The translations under genes were made by a program, and so were the position numbers. The notes beneath the pieces are model-generated. The model ran no database searches. It was not told the origin of the DNA and saw nothing but the letters and a program-made list of their open reading frames with translations. From assembly GCA_016191335.1 (NCBI GenBank), contig JACPOW010000016.1:1-58151 (forward strand): a stretch of 58,151 nt of DNA. Direction: 5' to 3'. This DNA comes from Elusimicrobiota bacterium. GTDB taxonomy: Bacteria; Elusimicrobiota; Elusimicrobia; UBA1565; UBA9628. Positions 1 through 10,285 of the stretch are shown one piece after another. The number at the start of each line of letters is the position of its first letter. Positions within the stretch are counted from its first letter, which is position 1.

Positions 1-542
1 CCATGGGCAAGGGCCTGTCGGGAGGTTACGTTCCGTTGTCCGCCGTTCTGGCCTCGCGAAAAGTCATCGACCCCATCGCCAAAGGCTCCGGAGCGTTCAA
101 GCATGCGCAGACCTTTTCGCATTCACCGGCCATTTGCGCGGCCGGTTTGGCCGCCGTCAAGCATATCAAGCGCCATCGTTTGGTGGAACGCTGCGCCGAG
201 ATGGGCGCCGTGCTCCATAAGAAGATCGCCGCCCTGCGCGACCTGCCGGCCGTCGGAGATGTCCGCGGCCTCGGCCTGCTCGCCGGCGTCGAGTTCGTCG
301 CCGACAAGAAGACCAAGGCCCCCTTCCCGCGCTCGCTCAAGTTCGCCGAGGCCTTCGTCGCCGCGGCTCAGGACGCCGGGCTCATCGTCTGGCCCAACAC
401 CGGCCACGCCGACGGCGAGAACGGAGACCTCGTCATGCTCGCCCCCTCTTTCATCGTGACCGAAGCGGAGATCGACGAGATCGTCGCCCGCTTCAAGACC
501 GCGCTCGACCGCACACAGGAGAAGCTCAATGTCCACCGCTAG
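1..542 (+). CDS. Class III PLP-dependent aminotransferase, C-terminal part (5' end outside window)
   Basis: Only the C-terminal ~180 residues are inside the window; the open frame enters from the left edge and ends at TAG 540-542. The segment MGKGLSGGY carries the lysine (codon 9-11) that forms the Schiff base with PLP in fold-type I class III aminotransferases, followed by the FSHSPAICAAGLA and DVRGLGLLAGVEF blocks typical of the family. The in-frame ATG at position 3 is therefore internal, not the start. The end overlaps the next gene by 14 bases, so it belongs to the amine/amino-acid catabolic operon that follows. The substrate cannot be told from this part; omega-amino acids or diamines are plausible from context. 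Confidence 0.88.
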   Translation, partial: MGKGLSGGYVPLSAVLASRKVIDPIAKGSGAFKHAQTFSHSPAICAAGLAAVKHIKRHRLVERCAEMGAVLHKKIAALRDLPAVGDVRGLGLLAGVEFVADKKTKAPFPRSLKFAEAFVAAAQDAGLIVWPNTGHADGENGDLVMLAPSFIVTEAEIDEIVARFKTALDRTQEKLNVHR

Positions 543-2103
543 CGCCGCCCCGTTCAAGATCACCTACTCCTCCGCCAACGCGGACCTCACGCAGTTCCAC
601 AAGGACTTCGACGCGGCGCTGAAGCTCGCGCGCTCCAAGTCCGGCAAGAAGCACCCCCTTTGGATCGACTACAAGCCCGTCGAGTCCGCCTCCGAGCCCC
701 TGCCCGACTACTCCCCCATCGACGGCTCGCTGCTCAACAGCTTCGCCGCCGCGACGGCCGAGCACGTGGACCAGGCCTGCCGCTCCGCGAAGAAGGCGCA
801 GAAGGCGTGGGGCGCCCTGCCCTGGCAGAAGCGCGTGGAGATCATGCGCAAGGCGGCCGCCCTCATCCGGGAGCGCAAATACGAGATCGGCGCGGTGATG
901 AGCCTCGAGGTCGGCAAGAGCCGCATGGAGGCCATGGGCGACGCCGAGGAATCGGCCGACCTCATCGAGTACTACGCGAAGAACATCACCGACAACAACG
1001 GCTACGTCGTGCCGCTGGGCAAGCTCTCCCCCAACGAGAACACCCGCTCGGTCCTGCGCCCCTTCGGCGTCTTCGTGTGCATCGCGCCCTTCAACTTCCC
1101 GATGGCGCTGTCGACCGGCATGTCCGCCGCGGCCCTGCTCGCCGGCAACACCGTCGTCTACAAGCCCGCCCAGGACACCCCCTGGACCGGCCTGATGCTG
1201 TATGAGGTGTACCGCGACGCGGGCGTGCCCGTCGGCGCGTTCCACTTCATCACCGGCAAGGGCTCCGTCATCGGCGACACCTTCTGGAAGCACCCGTGCG
1301 TGGACGGCATCGTCTTCACCGGCTCCAAGGAGATCGGCATGAAGATGGTCAAGGAGTTCTCGGTCAACTGGCCCAAGCCCGCGCTGATGGAGCTCGGCGG
1401 CAAGAACCCGACCTACGTCTCCGAGACCGCGGACCTCGACATGGCGGCGGAAGGCGTGATGAAGTCCGCCTTCGGCCTGCAGGGCCAGAAGTGCTCCGCC
1501 TGCTCGCGCGTGTACGTCCACGAGAAGGTCTACGACGCCTACGTCGCCAAGCTCGTCGAGAAGACCAAGGCCATCAAGTGCGGCGACCCGACGGAGAAGG
1601 ACGTTTTCTTCGGCCCCGTCGTCAACGAGCGCGCGGTCAAGACCTTCGAGGGCGCGATCGTCTCCGCGAAGAAGGGCGGCAAGGTCCTCGTCGGCGGCGA
1701 GCGCCTGAAGGGCGGCGTCTTCGACAAGGGGCAGTTCGTCGCCCCGACCATCGTCGAGCTGCCGCTCGACCACGAGATCTTCATGCGCGAGCTGTTCGTC
1801 CCCATCCTCGCCGTCGGCAAGGTCACGGGCATCGACCAGGCCATCGCCGAGGGCAACCGCGCCGAGTACGGCCTGACCGCGGGCATCTTCACGGCGAACA
1901 AGGACGAGATCCAGAAGTTCTTCGACGAGATCGAGTCCGGCGTCTGCTACGCCAACCGCCGCACCGGCGCCACCACCGGCGCGTGGCCCGGCGTGCAGTC
2001 CTTCTGCGGCTGGAAGGGCTCCGGGTCGACCGGCAAGGGCGGCTGCGGACCGTACTACGTCACGCAGTTCATGCGCGAGCAGAGCCGCACCATCATGGAG
2101 TAA
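529..2103 (+). CDS. NAD(P)-dependent aldehyde dehydrogenase, P5C dehydrogenase (RocA)-like
   Basis: This 524-residue enzyme is a complete aldehyde dehydrogenase that should oxidise an aldehyde to the acid with NAD(P). The general base Glu288 sits in MELGGKNP and the nucleophile Cys322 in GQKCSACSR; the cofactor-binding FTGSKEIG motif is also present. The C-terminal TTGAWPGVQSF..GWKGSGSTGK block is characteristic of 1-pyrroline-5-carboxylate dehydrogenases rather than generic members. It lies between two class III aminotransferases, so it probably oxidises the semialdehyde that one of them makes (glutamate semialdehyde, succinate semialdehyde or similar; inference). The ATG at 529 overlaps the upstream gene's end, and the stop is 4 bases before the next gene. 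Confidence 0.9.
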   Translation: MSTASAAPFKITYSSANADLTQFHKDFDAALKLARSKSGKKHPLWIDYKPVESASEPLPDYSPIDGSLLNSFAAATAEHVDQACRSAKKAQKAWGALPWQKRVEIMRKAAALIRERKYEIGAVMSLEVGKSRMEAMGDAEESADLIEYYAKNITDNNGYVVPLGKLSPNENTRSVLRPFGVFVCIAPFNFPMALSTGMSAAALLAGNTVVYKPAQDTPWTGLMLYEVYRDAGVPVGAFHFITGKGSVIGDTFWKHPCVDGIVFTGSKEIGMKMVKEFSVNWPKPALMELGGKNPTYVSETADLDMAAEGVMKSAFGLQGQKCSACSRVYVHEKVYDAYVAKLVEKTKAIKCGDPTEKDVFFGPVVNERAVKTFEGAIVSAKKGGKVLVGGERLKGGVFDKGQFVAPTIVELPLDHEIFMRELFVPILAVGKVTGIDQAIAEGNRAEYGLTAGIFTANKDEIQKFFDEIESGVCYANRRTGATTGAWPGVQSFCGWKGSGSTGKGGCGPYYVTQFMREQSRTIME

Positions 2104-2107
2104 TGAG

Positions 2108-3433
2108 ATGCCCACGAAGATCGCGCCGGTGAAAGCGGACTACCCTCGCATCCTCGTCGCCCCGCCCGGGCCCAAGGCTCAGGCAGTCATCGCCAAGGAC
2201 AAGGAGTTCTCCTCGCCCTCCTATATAAAGGAGTACCCGCTGGTCATCGCCGGCGGCAAGGGCGCGATGGTCGAGGACGCCGACGGCAACCGCTACATCG
2301 ACTGGATGGCGGGCATCGCCGTCTCCTCGACGGGATATCAGCATCCCGCGGTGACGAAGGCGGTCGTCGAGGCGGCTCAGAAGTTCCTCCACATCTGCGG
2401 CACCGACTTCTACTACGAGGGCTTCAGCGACCTGTGCGAGGCGCTGGCGAAGTCCGCCCCCGGCGGCGGCAAGTGGCGGACCTTCCTGTCCAACTCCGGC
2501 ACCGAGGCCATCGAGGGCGCGGTCAAGCTCGCGCGCCATCACACGAAGCGCGCGGCGCTGATCTCGTTCCACAGCTCGTTCCACGGGCGCTCGTACGCGG
2601 CGATGTCGCTGACGACCTCGAAGGTCAAGTACCGCAAGGGCTTCGGCCCCCTGCTCCCCGAGATCCACCACCTGCCGTTCCACAACCCGTACCGGAACAC
2701 GACCGAGGAGTGCATCAAGGCGGCGCACGAGCTGTTCGCGACGCGGCTCGACCCGGCGGACTGCGCCGCGGTGATCATGGAGCCCCTGCAGGGCGAGGGC
2801 GGCTACGTGATGCCGTCGAAGGAGTTCCTGCAGTTCTGGCGCAAGTTCTGCACGGACCACGGCATCCTGCTGATCTTCGACGAGGTGCAGTGCGGCGCGG
2901 GCCGCACCGGCAAGATGTGGGCCGCGGAGCATTACGGCGTCGTCCCCGACGTCTTCGTCACGGCCAAGGGCATCGGCGGCGGCATGCCGATCGGCGCGAT
3001 CGTGGCCCAGGAGAAGGTCATGACCTGGCCGCGCGGCTCTCACGGCTCGACCTACGGCGGCAACCCCGTGGCCTGCGCGGCCGCGCTCGCCGTCATCGCG
3101 GAGCTCGAGGGCGGCCTCGCGGCCCACGCGACGAAGATGGGCGCGCGGCTGATCGCGGGCATGAAGAAGCTCCAGGCCAAGCACGACTGCATCGGAGACG
3201 TGCGGGGGCTCGGGCTCTTCGTCGGCGTGGAGCTCGTCGAGGACCGGAAGACCAAGGAGCCGGCGGGACAGCTCATGGCCGACCTCGAGCAGCTGGCCTT
3301 CACCAAGGGCCTCCTCCTGCTCGGCTGCGGCAAGTCCACGATCCGCGTCGCGCCCCCGCTCGTGCTCAACGAGTACGACGTGGACAAGGGCCTGGAGATC
3401 TTCGACGCGTGCCTGTCGGAGCTGACCGCGTGA
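2108..3433 (+). CDS. Class III aminotransferase, 4-aminobutyrate/omega-amino-acid type
   Basis: A complete 441-residue fold-type I PLP enzyme. Asp258 in LLIFDEVQCGAGRTG contacts the PLP ring nitrogen and Lys287 in VTAKGIGGGMPIGA is the Schiff-base lysine; SNSGTEAIEGAVKLAR is the phosphate-binding region. The N-terminus (PGPKAQAVIAKDKEF..) resembles the branch holding archaeal-type GABA aminotransferases and some PLP-dependent amino-acid racemases, so racemase activity cannot be excluded. It follows the aldehyde dehydrogenase by four bases, and its TGA overlaps the GTG of the CoA-transferase subunit, which indicates translational coupling. I infer removal of an omega-amino group (GABA or similar) before aldehyde oxidation. 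Confidence 0.88.
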   Translation: MPTKIAPVKADYPRILVAPPGPKAQAVIAKDKEFSSPSYIKEYPLVIAGGKGAMVEDADGNRYIDWMAGIAVSSTGYQHPAVTKAVVEAAQKFLHICGTDFYYEGFSDLCEALAKSAPGGGKWRTFLSNSGTEAIEGAVKLARHHTKRAALISFHSSFHGRSYAAMSLTTSKVKYRKGFGPLLPEIHHLPFHNPYRNTTEECIKAAHELFATRLDPADCAAVIMEPLQGEGGYVMPSKEFLQFWRKFCTDHGILLIFDEVQCGAGRTGKMWAAEHYGVVPDVFVTAKGIGGGMPIGAIVAQEKVMTWPRGSHGSTYGGNPVACAAALAVIAELEGGLAAHATKMGARLIAGMKKLQAKHDCIGDVRGLGLFVGVELVEDRKTKEPAGQLMADLEQLAFTKGLLLLGCGKSTIRVAPPLVLNEYDVDKGLEIFDACLSELTA

Positions 3434-4335
3434 AGAACAAAGTCCTCTCCATGAAGGACGCCGTCGCGTCCCTGGTCCACGACGGCGACACCGTCGTCAT
3501 CGAAGGGTTCACGCACCTGATCTGCTTCGCCGCCGGCCACGAGATCATCCGCCAGAAGAAGAAGAACCTCACCCTCGCCCGCCTGACGCCGGACCTCATC
3601 TACGACCAGATGATCCAGGCCGGCGTGGCCAGGAAGCTGATCTTCTCCTGGGCGGGCAACCCCGGCGTGGGGTCCCTGCACGCCTTCCGCCGCGCCGTCG
3701 AGGCCAAGCCCCCGACGCTCGAGATCGAGGAGTACTCCCACTTCGGAATGGTCTCCCGCCTCTCCGCCGGGGCGGCGAACCTCCCCTTCTGGCCGCTCAA
3801 GAACTACGAGGGCACCGACATCCCCAAGGTCAACCCGCTGATCAAGTCCGTCCAGTGCCCGTACACCGGCGAGACGCTGGCGACGGTCCCGGCGCTGCGC
3901 CCCGACGTCACCATCGTCCACGCCCAGCGCGCGGACAAGGGCGGCAACACCCAGGTCTGGGGCCTGATGGGCGTGCAGAAGGAGGCCGCCTTCGCCTCCA
4001 AGCGCGTCATCGTCGTCGTCGAGGAGCTCGTCGACGAGTCCGTCATCCGCCAGGACCCGAACCGGACCTTGATCCCCGGCCTGCAGGTGGACGCCGTCGT
4101 CGTCGAGCCCTTCGGAGCGCACCCGTCCTACGCCCAGGGCTACTACGACCGGGACAACGACTTCTACGTGGCCTGGGACAAGATCGCCCGCGAGGAAGCC
4201 TCGTTCAGAAAATACCTCGACGAGTTCGTCTACGGCGTCAAGGACCGCGCGGAATACATGGCGAAGAACGCCGGCCTCGCCGAGAAGCTCAAGGCCAAGC
4301 CCCAGGTCTGTGCGGGCGTCGACTACGGATATTAA
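3430..4335 (+). CDS. CoA-transferase family I, subunit A (glutaconate CoA-transferase / IpdA-like)
   Basis: A 301-residue alpha subunit of a heterodimeric CoA transferase, partner of the product of 5034-5771. Conserved blocks are HDGDTVVIEGFTHL, AAGHEIIRQ, FSWAGNPGVGSLH, VTIVHAQRADKGGNTQ and AHPSYAQGYYDRDNDFY. Start: GTG at 3430 gives the N-terminus KNKVLSMKDAV expected for the family and overlaps the upstream stop as GTGA; the ATG at 3451 would delete conserved residues. Relatives act on glutaconate or 3-oxoacids, or as ring-opening hydrolases in steroid breakdown (IpdAB). Beside aminotransferases I infer activation or cleavage of a keto- or dicarboxylic acid. Confidence 0.88.
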   Translation: MKNKVLSMKDAVASLVHDGDTVVIEGFTHLICFAAGHEIIRQKKKNLTLARLTPDLIYDQMIQAGVARKLIFSWAGNPGVGSLHAFRRAVEAKPPTLEIEEYSHFGMVSRLSAGAANLPFWPLKNYEGTDIPKVNPLIKSVQCPYTGETLATVPALRPDVTIVHAQRADKGGNTQVWGLMGVQKEAAFASKRVIVVVEELVDESVIRQDPNRTLIPGLQVDAVVVEPFGAHPSYAQGYYDRDNDFYVAWDKIAREEASFRKYLDEFVYGVKDRAEYMAKNAGLAEKLKAKPQVCAGVDYGY

Positions 4336-4948
4336 GGCCGCGCTCCGCCACCTGAAGAAGGCGGATCCGGTCCTGGCCCGCCACATCGAGGCCGTCGGCG
4401 CCTACGGCCTCGTGCCCAAGGACCAGGACACCTTCGAGTCCTTGGTCCAGTCCATCGTCTACCAGCAGCTCAACGGCAAGGCCGCCGCCACCATCCACGG
4501 CCGCGTCCTCGCGCTGTTCGGCGGCGCGGTGGGGCTCACGCCGAAGCGTCTCCTGAAGATGCCCGAGGCGAGGCTGCGCGGAGCCGGGTTGTCGGGCAAC
4601 AAGCTTCTGGCCATGCGCGACCTCGCGGAGAAGTGCCTCAGCGGCGTCGTGAAGCCGCGCAAGGAGCTCGAGGCCCTTCCCGACGACGAGATCATCGCCC
4701 GCCTGACTGAGGTGCGCGGCATCGGCGTCTGGACCGTGCAGATGTTCCTGATGTTCAAGCTCGGCCGCCCCGACGTACTGCCGAGCGGCGACTTCGGCGT
4801 GCGCAAGGCCTTCGGCCTTCTTTACCGCAAGAGCCCCAAGCTCCCCCCTCCCTCCGCCGTAGAGAAGCACGGGAAGCTCTGGGCTCCGTACCGCACCGTC
4901 GCCAGCTGGTACCTGTGGCGCCGCCTCGACACCGTCGGCCAAGGCTGA
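4310..4948 (+). CDS. DNA-3-methyladenine glycosylase II-like base-excision repair glycosylase (HhH-GPD)
   Basis: A 212-residue helix-hairpin-helix glycosylase that removes alkylated bases from DNA. Visible features are FESLVQSIVYQQLNGKAA, the helix-hairpin-helix LTEVRGIGVWTVQMF (residues ~132-146) and the catalytic aspartate Asp161 in LPSGDFGVRKAF, matching the AlkA catalytic Asp position. There is no iron-sulfur cluster cysteine motif, which argues against MutY or Nth. The start is GTG at 4310, 26 bases inside the CoA-transferase A gene. It lacks the extra N-terminal domain of E. coli AlkA, as in the short AlkA-like family. Its place between two CoA-transferase subunit genes is odd. Confidence 0.88.
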   Translation: MRASTTDIKAALRHLKKADPVLARHIEAVGAYGLVPKDQDTFESLVQSIVYQQLNGKAAATIHGRVLALFGGAVGLTPKRLLKMPEARLRGAGLSGNKLLAMRDLAEKCLSGVVKPRKELEALPDDEIIARLTEVRGIGVWTVQMFLMFKLGRPDVLPSGDFGVRKAFGLLYRKSPKLPPPSAVEKHGKLWAPYRTVASWYLWRRLDTVGQG

Positions 4949-4966
4949 CTGTTTCCGGTAACAGTC
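4947..4966. repeat. Small hairpin at the end of the DNA glycosylase gene
   Basis: Inverted repeat GACTGTT-N6-AACAGTC beginning inside the TGA stop (4946-4948). There is no run of T after it, so termination is uncertain; it may act with the larger palindrome downstream. Confidence 0.4.
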
Positions 4967-4975
4967 GCGACTATT

Positions 4976-5007
4976 GATAATCACTATTCCCGGGAATAGT
5001 GATTATC
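4976..5007. promoter_or_regulatory. Perfect 32-bp palindrome upstream of CoA-transferase subunit B
   Basis: The 16-base arm GATAATCACTATTCCC is followed directly by its exact reverse complement. It covers the -35 region of the promoter whose -10 box TAAAAT is at 5022-5027. It is AT-rich compared with its surroundings and is not followed by a T tract. An operator for a dimeric regulator fits better than a terminator, although RNA copied from it could also form a long hairpin. Confidence 0.6.
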
Positions 5008-5021
5008 GTCCGGAAAAACGC

Positions 5022-5027
5022 TAAAAT
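5022..5027 (+). promoter_or_regulatory. -10 box (TAAAAT), leaderless-type promoter of CoA-transferase B
   Basis: TAAAAT ends 6 bases before the ATG at 5034, so transcription would begin at or next to the start codon. No Shine-Dalgarno sequence is present. The -35 region lies in the palindrome 4976-5007. Confidence 0.5.
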
Positions 5028-5033
5028 GGCGGC

Positions 5034-5771
5034 ATGACCGCCACGACCACGGCTTCGACCGACTATACCCTCAACGAGCTCATGTGCGTGCTGGCCGCGC
5101 GCGAGATCGGCGACGGCGACGTGGTGTTCGTGGGCATCGGCCTGCCGAACCTCGCCTGCAACCTGGCGCGCGCGACGCACGCGCCGAACATGACCTTGAT
5201 CTACGAGTCGGGCGCCGTCGGCGCCGTGCCGGACCGGGTGCCGCCGTCGATCGGCGACCCCGCGCTCGTCACCGGCTCGCTGATGGTCACGTCGATGTCC
5301 GACATCTTCCAGAGCTTCCTGCAGAACGGCAAGATCCAGATCGGCTTCCTCGGCGGCGCGCAGGTGGACAAGCGCGGCAACATCAACACGACGGCCGTCG
5401 GCCCCTACGCCTCGCCGAAGGTGCGCCTGCCCGGCTCCGGCGGCGCCTGCGAGATCGCCCAGCACGCCCAGCGCGTGCTCATCGTCACCAAGCTCGACAA
5501 GCGCGCCTTCCCCGACAAGGTGGACTTCATCACCTCCAACGGCAAGCGCGTGAAGAAGGTCATCACCAACATGGGCATCCTCGAGCCCGACGAGACGGGC
5601 GAGCTGACCTTGACCGCGCTGTACCCCGGCGTGACCTTCGAGAAGGTGCAGGAGAACATCGGCTGGGCGCTCAAGAAGGCGCCGCGGCTCGCCGAGGTCG
5701 CGCTCCCGACGGCCAACGAGATCGACCTGCTGCGCAACACCCTCGATCCGAAGCGCCTCCACATCAAATGA
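5034..5771 (+). CDS. CoA-transferase family I, subunit B
   Basis: The 245-residue beta subunit that pairs with the product of 3430-4335. Family I beta subunits carry the glutamate that forms the glutamyl-CoA thioester; the candidate is Glu58 in LIYESGAVG. Other conserved blocks are GDGDVVFVGIGLPN, MSDIFQSFLQNGKIQIGFLGGAQVDKRGNIN (partly shown here as GGAQVDKRGNIN) and VITNMGILEPDETGELTL. It has its own promoter region with a perfect palindrome, unlike the A subunit, which is translated within the upstream operon. Its TGA overlaps the next ATG. Confidence 0.88.
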   Translation: MTATTTASTDYTLNELMCVLAAREIGDGDVVFVGIGLPNLACNLARATHAPNMTLIYESGAVGAVPDRVPPSIGDPALVTGSLMVTSMSDIFQSFLQNGKIQIGFLGGAQVDKRGNINTTAVGPYASPKVRLPGSGGACEIAQHAQRVLIVTKLDKRAFPDKVDFITSNGKRVKKVITNMGILEPDETGELTLTALYPGVTFEKVQENIGWALKKAPRLAEVALPTANEIDLLRNTLDPKRLHIK

Positions 5772-6523
5772 AGGCGCTCGCCCTCGCCCTCCTGCTGCCG
5801 GCGCTCGGGGCCCGCGCGGAGGTCCGCGAGATCAAGTCGATGTCCGAGATCACGGCCGACATCCGGCCGACGACCTTGCTCGTCCTCGACCTCGACAATA
5901 CCCTCGTCGAGCCCGTCGGGAACATCGGCTCGGACCAGTGGTACGACTACGTCGTCAAGGCGCTGCGGCGCGACGGCCTCGACCCGGACGCCGCCGAGAA
6001 GCGGGCCGGGGAGCTGTGGACCCGCCTGCTCGGGACGGTGAAGGTGAAGCCCGTCGAGGACCTCACGCCGATCCTCATCCGCGAGGAGCAGAAGCGAGGG
6101 GTCAGGATCCTGGCGCTGACCGCCCGCGGGCCCGAGGACGCGGCGGCGACCTTCGCCCAGCTCAAGGCGATCGGCGTGGACCTGGAGAAGAGCGCGGTGG
6201 CCAAGGACGACCTGGCCTTCGCGCCGAAAGGGCGCTACAGCCGGGGCGTGTATTTCGTCGGGGACGGGCCGGAGAAGGGCAAGGCCCTGCTCGCCTTCCT
6301 CGAGAAGATCGGGCTGCGCCCGACGCGCGTCGTCTTCGTCGACGACAAGCCGCGGCACGCGAAGAGCGTGGACACGGCGATGACGGCCGTGGGCATCCCC
6401 TGCGTCGCGTTCCGCTACGGGGCCGCCGACGAGAAGGTCCGAGCCTTCAACGAGGTCATGAGCGAAGCGTCCGACAAGGCGAGCGCCGAGATGCTCTTTC
6501 ACGGCCGGGAGACGGTCAAATGA
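5768..6523 (+). CDS. Secreted HAD-superfamily protein, DUF2608-like
   Basis: A 251-residue protein with a short signal peptide (MKALALALLLPALGARA) followed by a haloacid-dehalogenase fold. HAD motif I is DLDNT, with Asp41 and Asp43 as nucleophile and acid/base; motif II is probably ALTARG, and motif III/IV is VFVDDKPRH. The overall pattern resembles the DUF2608 family of exported HAD proteins, presumed phosphatases of unknown substrate. ATGA overlaps join it to the genes on both sides, so it is probably co-transcribed from the CoA-transferase B promoter. The substrate is unknown. Confidence 0.75.
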   Translation: MKALALALLLPALGARAEVREIKSMSEITADIRPTTLLVLDLDNTLVEPVGNIGSDQWYDYVVKALRRDGLDPDAAEKRAGELWTRLLGTVKVKPVEDLTPILIREEQKRGVRILALTARGPEDAAATFAQLKAIGVDLEKSAVAKDDLAFAPKGRYSRGVYFVGDGPEKGKALLAFLEKIGLRPTRVVFVDDKPRHAKSVDTAMTAVGIPCVAFRYGAADEKVRAFNEVMSEASDKASAEMLFHGRETVK

Positions 6524-7116
6524 CCACCATGACCTCGAAGCTTCCGCTGTCCTTCCTGCGCGTTCCCCCGGAATGGTCGCGCGCCGCCGAGCGCGGCCGC
6601 GTCGCCCTCTACCTCTCCTCGTGGCTGACGTTGCCGACCGCGGTGTGGCTCGTCGTCGCCGACGAGCTCAAGCTGCTGGCCGCCGGCGTGATCGGCGCGG
6701 CGCTGATGCCGCTCGTCCTGCAGATGATCCTCCTGCCCGGACACCTGCTCGCCCGCCGCCACGGGCGCTTGTACGCCCTCGGCGCGGCGGTGATGACGGC
6801 CGGCGCCCTGTGCGCCTGGACCTGGGCCGCCGCCTCCCCCGTGCTTGAGCGGGAGCATCTCCCCTTCCTGCTGCGCCTGCTCTGGGCCTACTGCGTCGCG
6901 GTGCTGCCGCTGGCCCTGATGGCCGCGGCCGACGAGGACTCGTTCGTCGCCTTCGTCGGCGCCGCGCAGACCCAGCTCGGCGTCCTCGCCCTGGCCGCCG
7001 CGCAGGCCGCCTCCCTCCCCCTCCCCCCGAAGCACGCCGCACTCGCCTTCCTCGCCGCCGTCTCCGCCTGGGCCGTCCAACGCGCCTGGCTCCAGGCCCA
7101 TCCCCCGAAGAGGTAA
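6520..7116 (+). CDS. Multi-spanning inner-membrane protein of unknown function
   Basis: 198 residues with five or six hydrophobic helices (roughly 26-46, 49-72, 80-103, 113-133, 140-163 and 170-188) and short charged loops. No catalytic motif was recognised. The start ATG overlaps the previous TGA (ATGA). It sits between the HAD-like gene and the EttA gene; the spacing to ettA is 5 bases with an AGAGG ribosome site, so all three may share a transcript. Confidence 0.7.
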   Translation: MTTMTSKLPLSFLRVPPEWSRAAERGRVALYLSSWLTLPTAVWLVVADELKLLAAGVIGAALMPLVLQMILLPGHLLARRHGRLYALGAAVMTAGALCAWTWAAASPVLEREHLPFLLRLLWAYCVAVLPLALMAAADEDSFVAFVGAAQTQLGVLALAAAQAASLPLPPKHAALAFLAAVSAWAVQRAWLQAHPPKR

Positions 7117-7121
7117 ACGAC

Positions 7122-8815
<1,694 letters not shown>

Positions 8816-8816
<1 letters not shown>

Positions 8817-10285
8817 TGGCGGAGGCCTATCCCGCGGCGCTGGCGCTGCTCCTCGCGGCGTGGCTGGCGCTGCTCCCGGGGGCACTGGGACGCCTGCGGG
8901 AGCGCGCGGGCTTCCTGCTCGGCGCGGTCCTGCTCGCGGCCCTCGCCCTGCGGCTCGCCGCGGGCGGCAGCCATCTCGTCTACAACGACGAGTTCGAGCA
9001 CCTCGACATCGCGCGCCACCTCGCGTCCTCGGGGCGGTTCGTGGAGACGCTCGCGGGAGGGCTCCCCGGCTACGACGTGGTCGCGCGCCCGACGTGGCCG
9101 GGCGGCCATCACGTGGCCTTGGCCGCGTTCATGAAGCTCGGAGGAGGAGCCTTCCTCTGGAGCGCGCTGCTGTCCTCGCTGTCCGTCCTGTTCGTGTTCT
9201 GGGCCGCCCTCGAGCTGTGCGACGACGAGCGCGGGGCGTTGGCGGCCGCGTTCACCTGGGCCGTCCTGCCGCTGGCGGTCCGCTACGGGCGCGCGACCGA
9301 CCTGACCAGCTCGTCGGTCTTCTGGGTCGCCGCCTCGCTCGCCGCGCTGCACGCCCGGGAGAAGGAGCCGCGGCTGAACGCCTTCGCGGCGGTCACCCTC
9401 GCCTACGCCGTCCAGGTCCGCCCCGAGAACGCGTTGCTCATCGGGTACGCCGCGCTGATCCGGGCGCCCCTCGCCGTCTATGCGCCCGCGCTCATAGGCG
9501 CCTTCATCCCCGCCTCGATCGCGCTCGCCAACCGCGCCGACGCCCTCCCCGGCTACTCCGCCGCCACGACCGCGCCGCTCTCCCATCTCGCGCGTCAGCT
9601 CGGGCCGAACCTCGCCTTCCTCGCCTCAAGGGCGGAGTTCCTGCTCCTCCTCGTCCCCGCGGCGCTCGCCGCTGTCACGAGGCGTCCCGCCGCCCGCCTC
9701 GCCGCGCTCTCCGCCGCGTTGTTCCTGCTGTACGGGTGCTTCTTCCGCGGGCGCTTCGACACGGGCACGGAGGACCGCTACGCGCTGTCCATCCTGCTCC
9801 CGCTCGCCGTGGCGTCCGCCCCCGTCCTCGCGGGCGCCGCCATACCCGCCGTCCTGCTCGCGGCGGGGCTCGCCTTCGCCGCGCCGGCGCCGCCCGAGGC
9901 CGAGCACGAGGCCTCGCGCCGGTTCCTCGAAAAGTCCGCGCGCCTGATACCCGAGAGGTCCTTCGTCGCCGCGTTCAACCCTCCGTTCGTGCGCGAGGTC
10001 GCGGGGCGCCCCGCGGCCGCGCCGTTCCTGCTGCTCGAGGACCTGCCCGCCTTCGAGGCCCGGCGCGCGAGCGTCGGCGCGGACCCGCGGCTGGTGCTGT
10101 ACAAGGATTGGGCCTGGAGGTCGCGTCCGGAGGACGCGGCGCGGCTGGAGAAGGCCCTGGGCGCGGGCTACGACGCGTCCGCGCTGGCCGACAACGGCCT
10201 GGACTCGCTGGTCCTTCTCACCCCAAGACCTCTCGAGCGACGATCAGGCTCTGCACCTCGGTCGTCCCCTCGTAGATCTCGGTGA
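8816..10285 (+). CDS. GT-C-like polytopic membrane protein, probable lipid-linked-sugar glycosyltransferase
   Basis: 489 residues with about ten hydrophobic helices. The first large loop contains YNDEFEH (residues 56-62), resembling the acidic metal/donor-binding motif in the first extracytoplasmic loop of GT-C enzymes such as the GT39/GT83 families; the soluble tail starts near residue 360. No donor or acceptor can be inferred. ATG 8816 overlaps the ettA stop. The last 68 bases overlap the convergent acyl-CoA dehydrogenase gene, and the final ~25 residues are Arg/Pro/Ser-rich antisense-like sequence, so the natural stop may have drifted downstream. No terminator separates the two. Confidence 0.72.

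Noticed and set aside
526-2115. A 529-residue open frame antisense to the aldehyde dehydrogenase
   Set aside because: It is a shadow in GC-rich DNA; composition is Asp/Gly/Leu/Val/Arg-rich without motifs, and the plus strand has a complete enzyme.
2434-4335. A fused 633-codon frame running from inside the aminotransferase into CoA-transferase A
   Set aside because: The first half is an out-of-frame shadow; the real gene starts at GTG 3430.
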